Positions 23,884 to 29,090 of a stretch of DNA of 29,090 nt are shown here, one piece after another; position 1 is the stretch's first letter, and every line of letters starts with the position of its first letter. The position numbers were made by a program, and so were the translations under genes. This DNA is from CAJWPI01 sp964635015. Its GTDB lineage: Bacteria; Pseudomonadota; Gammaproteobacteria; Magnimaribacterales; Magnimaribacteraceae. The notes beneath the pieces were generated by a model that worked only from the letters and a program-made list of their open reading frames with translations, was not told the DNA's origin and made no database searches. Location of the stretch: the NCBI GenBank assembly GCA_964635015.1, contig CAZWMS010000021.1, forward strand, positions 1-29,090, in the 5' to 3' direction.

Positions 23884-24884
23884 GTCATCACAACCGCAAC
23901 TTTGCCTACTAACTTTCTTTCTGAAAGAAATTTAATTGCTTCTTTAGCATCTGCAAGTAGAAATTTTTTACATATAAAAGGTTTTAGATAACCCTCATCT
24001 GCCAATGTTTTGACAGCTTTAATATTTTCCTTGCCCTTAACTGGGTCTCTTCTCCCATACTCTCCTGCACGAACTCCAATTATTGAGAAACCTTTTATAA
24101 GTGGCATATTTACTGGAGCTGAAGGAATCCTTCCGCTTGTAAAACCAACTATTAGTATCCTTCCGCCCCAATTTATACATCTAATAGACTCATCAAACAC
24201 ATCTCCTCCAACAGGATCATAAATTACATCAGCACCTTTTCCTTTAGTTAGTTCCTTTACTTCCTTTCTAAAACTTACTTTGTCTTTTTTGTGAGTTAAA
24301 ACATAGTTAGAGGCACCCCAGTCAAGAGTTTTTTTTAATTTTTTTTCTGAAGTACCTGTAGCTATTACTTTAGCTCCAATTTTTTTTCCAAGTTGTACTG
24401 CAGCCATGCCTACCCCTCCAGTAGCACCGTTTACCATAAGCCACTCACTTGGTTTAAGCACTCCTCTTCTTACTAATGAGACATAAGCAGTTAGGTAAGC
24501 AGTCTGAAAAGAAGCCGCTTCTTCAAAATTTAATGCCTTTGATTTTCTCTGAACTGCAGCTTCAGGAATTACCACGTATTCGGAGAAAGCACCATTTCCC
24601 CATGAACCAAAGGTTACTTCATCTCCAATTTTAAATTTTGTTATTCCAGACCCTACCTCTTCAATTACACCTGCACCTTCCATTCCCAATACAAAAGGTA
24701 ATTCAGGTTTGTGTTGATATTTTCCTTGTGACATTAAGAGATCTGGAAAATTAACAGAAGCAGCTTTAACTTTAACAAGAATATCCTTTTCAGTAATTTT
24801 TGGTAAGATTATCTCCTTAAAGATTATCCCTGATAAGTCTTCTTGAATGGATTCGCAAACCAATGCATTAACTTTTAAGGGCAT
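23880..24884 (-). CDS. Zinc-free MDR family NADPH:quinone oxidoreductase-like protein
   Basis: This 334-residue protein is a medium-chain dehydrogenase/reductase of the quinone oxidoreductase branch. Its N-terminal GroES-like domain contains VNFPDLL (44-50) and GMEGAGVIEEVG (67-78), and its Rossmann domain has GATGGVG at 153-159 for NADP(H). The catalytic-zinc Cys/His and the structural Cys4 lobe of alcohol dehydrogenases are absent, as expected for QOR. The enzyme reduces quinones or alpha,beta-unsaturated carbonyls. It is the third gene of an operon: its ATG shares the A of the upstream 2OG oxygenase stop (TAATG at 24884), a sign of translational reinitiation. Its stop overlaps the convergent isomerase stop. 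Confidence 0.9.
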   Translation of the reverse strand: MPLKVNALVCESIQEDLSGIIFKEIILPKITEKDILVKVKAASVNFPDLLMSQGKYQHKPELPFVLGMEGAGVIEEVGSGITKFKIGDEVTFGSWGNGAFSEYVVIPEAAVQRKSKALNFEEAASFQTAYLTAYVSLVRRGVLKPSEWLMVNGATGGVGMAAVQLGKKIGAKVIATGTSEKKLKKTLDWGASNYVLTHKKDKVSFRKEVKELTKGKGADVIYDPVGGDVFDESIRCINWGGRILIVGFTSGRIPSAPVNMPLIKGFSIIGVRAGEYGRRDPVKGKENIKAVKTLADEGYLKPFICKKFLLADAKEAIKFLSERKLVGKVAVVMT

Positions 24885-25525
24885 TAATGTTCTTCCTCAA
24901 CTTTTCTAACCCTATACCATAAATTAATAGCCCATTTTTCTCCTGCTTTTACAGGGCAAGCTCCATGCAGTGATCCGGGGTGAGGAGTTTCTGTGCCAGG
25001 ATAACAGTCATGGAAAGCAGCTATTTTTCCTAATTCTGGATGAACAATTTTATCAACATTAGGGAATATTGTTTCTCCACCTTCTTCTACATCATTCAAG
25101 TAACACAAAACCGTAATGAGTCTTTGTCCAGACTTACCTAAATATGACTTGCCTAAAGGTGTGTCTGGGTCAAATGTATCCATATGAGGTTGATACTCTT
25201 GACTGGAGGCGTAGTGCAAAACTTGGAAGGATTCTGCATTTTCTAAGGGCATTTGAACCAACTCAGAAATTCTTTTAGCAACTCCCAGTGTCATTTCAGA
25301 ATGATTATGTTTTACCCAACAATTGCTACTTGTTCTTCTTTGATCCAACTCTCCTTTTTTATCTTTACTTTCATCTAAGGAGGCAACCAAAGATCTTTTC
25401 ATAAACTCAGAAGAAATTTCTATGAAGTGAGCACATTCTCTGGGAGTTATAACTCCCTTAATGGTATAAATTTGAGGATCATGATGAATAACATCCATTT
25501 CATATTGACCCAGATTAATCTTCAT
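24884..25525 (-). CDS. 2-oxoglutarate-Fe(II) oxygenase, prolyl 4-hydroxylase-like (P4Hc)
   Basis: This 213-residue protein is a single P4Hc domain. The iron triad is H114-x-D116 (in YQPHMDTFD) and H187 (in GSLHGACPV); Lys197, ten residues later in GEKWAINLWY, binds the 2-oxoglutarate carboxylate. RRTSSNCW (63-70) is the substrate-side motif usual in P4H relatives, and LNDVEEGGETIFPN (143-156) is a family hallmark. Bacterial members hydroxylate prolyl residues of proteins such as EF-Tu, or small molecules. The target is unknown. The start ATG overlaps the GST stop by 4 bp (25522-25525) and the stop overlaps the oxidoreductase start by 1 bp, so all three genes should be translated from one message. 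Confidence 0.9.
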   Translation of the reverse strand: MKINLGQYEMDVIHHDPQIYTIKGVITPRECAHFIEISSEFMKRSLVASLDESKDKKGELDQRRTSSNCWVKHNHSEMTLGVAKRISELVQMPLENAESFQVLHYASSQEYQPHMDTFDPDTPLGKSYLGKSGQRLITVLCYLNDVEEGGETIFPNVDKIVHPELGKIAAFHDCYPGTETPHPGSLHGACPVKAGEKWAINLWYRVRKVEEEH

Positions 25526-26250
25526 TTATTTTTTCTCTCAATCTGTTCTTTGATGGATTGCGAGTTTTGACCAAACATAATCTTCAGGCTTTCCTTCGTT
25601 TGATTTTGTCCAAAATTTCTAGCTTCTTTACCTACATCCATACCTCTTCTTAAAGCTGGTCTATTTTTTAATTTATCAAACCATTTTCTTAAATTTTTAA
25701 ATTTTTTAAGATCTACCTCATATCTTTTGTAAGCAGTTACCCATGGGAAAGAAGCCATATCAGCAATTGAATAATCTCCTGCTAAATAATCTCTTGTTTC
25801 TAAAATTGAATCCATGACATGTAATAAACGATCATATTCATTTTTATACCTTTTCTCAGAGTAGGAATGATCTCCAGGAAAGTTAGGTGCATAATTAACA
25901 AAATGGCTTACTTGGCCTGCCATGGGTCCAAGACCTCCTACTTGCCAGAATAACCATTCTAATACTTTAAATTTTTCTTTTGGTTCCTTAGGAAGAAATT
26001 TGCCAAACTTCTCCGCTAAATACACTAATATTGCTCCTGATTCAAAAACATTTATTTCTTCATTGTGAGGTCCATTGTGGTCGACTATAGCTGGCATCCT
26101 GTTGTTAGGACTAATTTTAAGAAATTCTGGAGAGAATTGATCTCCTTTGCCAAGGTTTAAAGGGATCACCTTGTATTGAGCTGAACACTCTTCCAGCATA
26201 ATAGTGATCTTCCATCCATTTGGTGTTGGAGCGTAGTAAAGGTCAATCAT
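25522..26250 (-). CDS. Glutathione S-transferase, Nu-class/YfcG-like
   Basis: This 242-residue cytosolic GST has an N-terminal thioredoxin fold: IDLYYAPTPNGWKITIML with T9 and N11 at the position used by YfcG/YghU-type enzymes, N50-R-M-P-A54 with the cis-Pro, and FESGAILVYL with E70-S71 for glutathione binding. Residues about 90-215 form the all-helical C-terminal domain. The Nu class has disulfide-reductase or peroxidase activity using glutathione rather than classic conjugation. It is the first gene of the operon, with AAGGAG (26264-26259) 8 nt before the ATG, and is divergent from the LLM oxidoreductase. The C-terminus beyond 215 (NQTKESLKIMFGQNSQ) is a basic, polar tail. Confidence 0.9.
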   Translation of the reverse strand: MIDLYYAPTPNGWKITIMLEECSAQYKVIPLNLGKGDQFSPEFLKISPNNRMPAIVDHNGPHNEEINVFESGAILVYLAEKFGKFLPKEPKEKFKVLEWLFWQVGGLGPMAGQVSHFVNYAPNFPGDHSYSEKRYKNEYDRLLHVMDSILETRDYLAGDYSIADMASFPWVTAYKRYEVDLKKFKNLRKWFDKLKNRPALRRGMDVGKEARNFGQNQTKESLKIMFGQNSQSIKEQIERKNK

Positions 26251-26293
26251 CTTTTATTCTCCTTATAATATATATAAATATAATTAGTTCTTT

Positions 26294-26317
26294 ATAATAA
26301 TGATAATAATAATGATA
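26294..26317. repeat. Short AT-rich run of TAA/TGA-like trinucleotides between divergent genes
   Basis: The 78-bp gap (26251-26328) between the divergent gst and LLM genes is almost purely A/T. Its middle is a run of ATA/ATG-type triplets (ATAATAATGATAATAATAAT...). It must contain the promoters for both directions, but no hexamer pair stands out against this composition. Confidence 0.4.
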
Positions 26318-26328
26318 AAAGAGTAATA

Positions 26329-27342
26329 ATGAAAATTGATGCAGGAATAATTGCAAGAGATGCTAAAGAAGCGGGGCCAGCAGCTAAGGATCTAGAGGAT
26401 GCAGGTTTTGATGGAGCTTATACTTTTGAAGGCCCTCATGATCCCTTCTTACCTTTGGTGACAGCTGCCATGTCAACTAAGAAGATAGAGCTGTATACAT
26501 CAATTGCCGTGGCCTTTTCTAGAAATCCGATGATCTTAGCTAATTTAGGATATGATCTTAATCTTATTTCAGAAGGAAGATTTATTTTAGGTCTTGGCTC
26601 TCAAATTAGACCCCATATTATGAAAAGATTTTCTATGCCTTGGTCAAGGCCAGCTGCAAGAATGAAAGAAATGATTGAAGCGATAAGGGCTATTTGGAAC
26701 TGTTGGCAAGAAGGTAGTGAATTACATTTTGAAGGTCAGTTTTATTCACATACTCTCATGACCCCATTCTTCAATCCGGGAAAGAATCCCTTTGGTCTTC
26801 CTAAAATTTATGTTGCTGCAGTAGGACCCATGATGACTAAGGCAGTTGCAGAGTCTGCTGACGGGCTTCTAGTTCATCCTTTTCATACACCTCAATATAT
26901 GGAAGGGGTTACATTACCTATTGTGCAAGAAGGTCTGAATTCATCGGGGAGAGAAAAATCTGATTTTGATTTTTCTATCAGTGTAATGACAGCTGCTGGT
27001 CTTAATGAAGAATCTTTTGAGAAAGCTATAGAGGTTTGTCGAAATCAAATAGCTTTTTATGCATCGACCCCAGCTTATAAGGGAGTTTTAGATTCTTGTG
27101 ACAGAGGAGGTCTACAAGAAAGACTTAATCTTCTTTCCAAAGAAGGTAAATGGCAGGAAATGGGCACACTAATAGACGATGAATTGCTAAACTCTGTAGC
27201 AGTAGTTGCTGAAAGTCCTGAAAAAGTAGCTGAGGAGATACAAAAAAGATATAAAGGAAAAGGAGCTAGGATTTCACCAGCTTTCTATTCAGGTGAAATA
27301 GAATTAGCTTCTCAGGTAATTCAAGAGTTAAGACAAGGTTAG
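26329..27342 (+). CDS. LLM-class flavin/F420-type oxidoreductase (TIGR03617-like)
   Basis: This 337-residue luciferase-like TIM barrel has features of the TIGR03617 group. The N-terminal strand MKIDAGI is followed by LEDAGFDGAYTFEGPHDPFLPL (22-43), ELYTSIAVAFSRNPMILA (54-71), SEGRFILGLGSQIRPHIMKRF (81-101), and PKIYVAAVGPMMTKAVAESADGLLVHPFHTP (158-188). Such proteins use reduced FMN or F420; whether this organism makes F420 cannot be judged from this window, so the cofactor is open. The substrate is unknown. The ATG has an AAGAG (26319-26323) 5 nt upstream. It is divergent from the gst operon and convergent with pyrD (17-bp gap, 27343-27359, too short to hold a separate terminator). Confidence 0.92.
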   Translation: MKIDAGIIARDAKEAGPAAKDLEDAGFDGAYTFEGPHDPFLPLVTAAMSTKKIELYTSIAVAFSRNPMILANLGYDLNLISEGRFILGLGSQIRPHIMKRFSMPWSRPAARMKEMIEAIRAIWNCWQEGSELHFEGQFYSHTLMTPFFNPGKNPFGLPKIYVAAVGPMMTKAVAESADGLLVHPFHTPQYMEGVTLPIVQEGLNSSGREKSDFDFSISVMTAAGLNEESFEKAIEVCRNQIAFYASTPAYKGVLDSCDRGGLQERLNLLSKEGKWQEMGTLIDDELLNSVAVVAESPEKVAEEIQKRYKGKGARISPAFYSGEIELASQVIQELRQG

Positions 27343-27359
27343 AGCTAGTTAGTTTTTTC

Positions 27360-28352
27360 TTAATCACTATTAAGAAGGTCTTGAATTAATTCTGGACCAT
27401 AGAAAATTAGACCAGTATATATTTGAACCAAGTCAGCACCAGAATCTAATTTTTTTTTATAAGAATCTATATCCATTACCCCTCCTGAAGCTATGATAGG
27501 GAAATCTTTCCCTAGTTTTTTTCTCATAAATTTTAGGGTTTCTGTAGATTTTTTATAGAGCAGCTTTCCACTAAGCCCGCCCTTTCCCAACTTGTGATCG
27601 TGTTCTACTGAAGTATTTGTCGCAATTAATCCATCAATTTTGAACTTTGTTAAGTTTAAAGCTATCGCATTGAGATCTTCATTGGAAAGGTCGGGGGAGA
27701 TTTTTATTAATAATGGCTTATACCCATATTCTTCAGAATACTTTAGTTGAGATTCTTTTAATGCATTCAACAAAGAAGGCAATCTTTTTTCGAATTGTAA
27801 GTGAAAAAGTCCTTTGGTGTTGGGGGAGGAAATATTGATAGATACTAAGTCAGCAACTCCCACTACTTTTTCAAAACAGTAAAGATAGTCATGAACTGCT
27901 TTTTCATTTGGAGTATTAAAGTTCTTGCCTATGCTTACTATGATCTTAGTTTTTCTTGTGCTTGATTTAATATTTTTTATGAGATTCTTGATACCCTTAT
28001 TGTTAAAACCCATGCTGTTTATTAAAGAAAGATTCTCTACATCTCTAAATAGTCTTGGTTTGTCGTTACCAGGTTGAGGTTTAGGAGTTACTGTACCCAG
28101 CTCCAAAAAACCAAACCCTAGATTTGTTAGTGAATTAATGTGTTCACCATTTTTGTCCATTCCCCCTGCCAGACCTAATCTGTTCTTGAACTTCAGACCA
28201 AACAAATCCACAGATTCTTTGTTAGAATTTTCTTTTATAAACTTTAATCCCATGGAATAACTATAATCTAATAATTTTAGAGCTAAGAAGTGTGATATCT
28301 CGGGAGGGAAAAGACGAAGGAGAGAGGTCACCTTAGTAGATATATTCAACAA
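27360..28352 (-). CDS. pyrD: Dihydroorotate dehydrogenase (quinone), class 2
   Basis: This 330-residue membrane-associated flavoenzyme performs the fourth step of de novo pyrimidine synthesis, oxidising dihydroorotate with ubiquinone. The short N-terminal amphipathic extension (LLRLFPPEISHFLALKLLDY, 11-30) is the class 2 membrane/quinone domain. FGLKFKNRLGLAGGMDKNGE (51-70) and LGTVTPKPQPGN (85-96) form the FMN site. SINISSPNTKGLFHLQ (171-186) carries the catalytic Ser (175/176) characteristic of class 2 (class 1 has Cys). ATNTS and the C-terminal ASGGVMD and QIYTGLIFYGP blocks bind the FMN phosphate. It starts with TTG at 28350-28352; no in-frame ATG lies nearby and a weak AAAGG lies 13 nt upstream. 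Confidence 0.95.
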   Translation of the reverse strand: MLNISTKVTSLLRLFPPEISHFLALKLLDYSYSMGLKFIKENSNKESVDLFGLKFKNRLGLAGGMDKNGEHINSLTNLGFGFLELGTVTPKPQPGNDKPRLFRDVENLSLINSMGFNNKGIKNLIKNIKSSTRKTKIIVSIGKNFNTPNEKAVHDYLYCFEKVVGVADLVSINISSPNTKGLFHLQFEKRLPSLLNALKESQLKYSEEYGYKPLLIKISPDLSNEDLNAIALNLTKFKIDGLIATNTSVEHDHKLGKGGLSGKLLYKKSTETLKFMRKKLGKDFPIIASGGVMDIDSYKKKLDSGADLVQIYTGLIFYGPELIQDLLNSD

Positions 28353-28472
28353 TTTTTTATTGAAACCTTTAATATTTATCTCTTAACAGTTTATTTTACC
28401 GGAATTATTTTAGCAGCTATTCATTATTTTATTTTTAAACTGAAAAAGAAATTTTAAATATTTCAGTAAATA

Positions 28473-28493
28473 AAGTTGTTTTGTTAACAACTT
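28473..28493. repeat. Perfect 8-bp inverted repeat
   Basis: AAGTTGTT (28473-28480) and AACAACTT (28486-28493) surround TTGTT. No T-run follows on either strand and no gene ends here, so it is more likely a protein-binding site or RNA hairpin in a leader than a terminator. Confidence 0.5.
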
Positions 28494-28605
28494 CGTGTAA
28501 GATCCTTTTAAGAATAAATTAGGGAGAAAAAGTAAAATTAGTTTACGGGAGAGAGGATAAATTGTTTGATTCTTAGAGTCTTATTGTATAAAGTTCTCGA
28601 CCCTT

Positions 28606-28639
28606 TTGACATATTTCATAATAATGCATTAATATGTCA
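28606..28639 (+). promoter_or_regulatory. Promoter of the poly-proline gene overlapped by an operator-like inverted repeat
   Basis: TTGACA (28606-28611, exact -35 consensus) and TAATAT (28630-28635) are 18 bp apart. A perfect 9-bp inverted repeat, TGACATATT (28607-28615) and AATATGTCA (28631-28639), covers both hexamers with a 15-nt spacer. A 10-bp palindrome TAATGCATTA (28622-28631) lies inside. The arrangement fits a dimeric repressor or activator site. Confidence 0.5.
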
Positions 28640-28703
28640 GAAATAATAAAATAATAACAACTGAATAACTTAATATAAAAAGGTGGCAAATAGAGAGTTA
28701 AAC

Positions 28704-29090
28704 ATGAAAAATAAATTAATATCTATCATAGCAGCGTTGATGCTAACAATATTTCCTCAGTTAGGACTAACAGCTGAGGGAAGTGGGGAGGGAGATTCAA
28801 ACGATCCCTCAGAAGAAAATTCTACTGGATCTGAATCAACTGGAGGAGCTGCAGGAGCAGGAGCTAGCGGTGCAGCAGCTGGTGGAGTATCTCTTGGAAC
28901 AGTAGCAGCGATAGCAGCTATAGCAGCAGCAGCTTTAGCAATTGCGGATTCTTCAACTGGAGGAAGCGATGAGGCGCCTGTGGTACCTCCACCTCCACCA
29001 CCACCACCACCGCCGCCACCACCACCGCCGCCGCCGCCGCCACCACCACCGCCGCCACCGCCGCCACCTGAGCCTGTGATAGAGGAATAC
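28704..29090 (+). CDS. Start of an exported low-complexity protein with a 28-residue poly-proline run (3'-truncated)
   Basis: The ATG at 28704 opens a frame that runs off the window after 129 codons. Residues 1-24 form a signal peptide (MKNKLISIIAALMLTIF..., cleavage probably after LTA). A Ser/Glu/Gly-rich acidic linker (25-48) follows, then an Ala/Gly-rich hydrophobic segment (about 49-80, containing GTVAAIAAIAAAALAIA) that could span a membrane. After SSTGGSDEAPVV comes an uninterrupted run of 28 prolines (28986-29069, codons CCA, CCG and a few CCT), then EPVIEEY. The signal peptide, Gly/Ala segment and poly-Pro spacer resemble the N-termini of large surface or autotransporter proteins, such as subtilase autotransporters, whose passenger would lie beyond the window; this is inference. 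The run's GC content contrasts sharply with the AT-rich surroundings. I do not recognise a family. Confidence 0.7.
   Translation, partial: MKNKLISIIAALMLTIFPQLGLTAEGSGEGDSNDPSEENSTGSESTGGAAGAGASGAAAGGVSLGTVAAIAAIAAAALAIADSSTGGSDEAPVVPPPPPPPPPPPPPPPPPPPPPPPPPPPPEPVIEEY

Larger units (their letters stand above)
28353..28703. promoter_or_regulatory. 351-bp divergent regulatory region between pyrD and the poly-proline gene
   Basis: This is the only gene-free stretch above 300 bp. It is very AT-rich. It holds a perfect 8-bp inverted repeat with a 5-nt loop (28473-28493), a sigma70-like promoter overlapped by a second perfect inverted repeat (28606-28639), and a weak AAAGG before the pyrD start. 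No RNA gene or convincing ORF is seen. Confidence 0.6.

Noticed and set aside
26251..26328. AT-rich gap as a possible replication or attachment site.
   Set aside because: It is short, lies between divergent genes and has no DnaA-box cluster, direct repeats or tRNA; it is most simply a divergent promoter region.
28359..28457. Frame encoding a 32-residue hydrophobic peptide (contains YFTGIILAAIHYFIFKLKKKF) just outside the pyrD start.
   Set aside because: It looks like a small membrane protein with a basic tail, but no ATG, GTG or TTG lies in frame; only ATT at 28359 could start it. There is no ribosome-binding site, and AT-rich DNA easily yields such hydrophobic frames. Ribosome profiling or conservation would be needed.
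29000..29069. CCA/CCG tract as a CRISPR or minisatellite array.
   Set aside because: The triplets are in frame within a signal-peptide-bearing ORF and there are no spacers; it is coding poly-proline.

Overview
The window looks like a chromosomal segment of a compact, low-GC, Gram-negative marine bacterium, most likely a SAR86-type gammaproteobacterium. That assignment is an inference from AT-rich coding DNA, short intergenic gaps, two large TonB-dependent outer-membrane receptors, and a mix of small catabolic enzymes (amidase, YtcJ-type amidohydrolase, LLM-class oxidoreductase, cupin) with gammaproteobacterial housekeeping genes (tadA, xthA, prc, class 2 pyrD). No rRNA, tRNA, transposase, integrase, phage gene or CRISPR array was seen. 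GTG and TTG starts are common (703, 3167, 5602, 7405, 7720, 28352), and several genes lack a clear Shine-Dalgarno sequence.

Layout. 1-1647: the 3' end of a PhlG-like C-C hydrolase gene, overlapped by a DUF4396 membrane protein, then an exported alpha/beta hydrolase. 1728-4127: an amidase (minus), a divergent GNAT acetyltransferase, then a 73-residue protein that is little more than an E3-binding (peripheral subunit-binding) domain. 4181-8022: a zinc CDF exporter, an unknown membrane protein, a MAPEG protein, a secreted NylB/class C-type serine hydrolase, and two small unknowns, one extremely tryptophan-rich. 8089-10428: a double-cupin protein with a metal-less N-terminal half, a DUF6580 membrane protein and a Spy-like periplasmic protein.

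10501-17985 is a nutrient-acquisition island: two TonB-dependent receptors, both on the minus strand, flank a lipoprotein amidohydrolase on the plus strand. Hairpin terminators separate the convergent pairs (10447-10487 and 15399-15428). 18226-22199 holds a GNAT protein, tadA, and a prc-xthA pair on the opposite strand.

22293-26250 is a tightly packed enzyme block. An MBL-fold hydrolase overlaps a DsbA-fold isomerase (2-hydroxychromene-2-carboxylate isomerase type). Convergent to them is a gst, 2OG-Fe(II) oxygenase, quinone oxidoreductase operon with 4-bp and 1-bp overlaps. Together with the MAPEG gene this gives a glutathione and xenobiotic theme. 26329-28352 carries an LLM-class oxidoreductase and pyrD. 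The window ends inside an exported low-complexity protein with 28 consecutive prolines (starts 28704), preceded by a 351-bp divergent regulatory region with two perfect inverted repeats.

No single unmistakable new system is present. The best candidates for something undescribed are the orphan E3-binding-domain protein, the poly-proline surface protein with its operator-like promoter, and the MBL/isomerase/GST/dioxygenase/oxidoreductase enzyme block.
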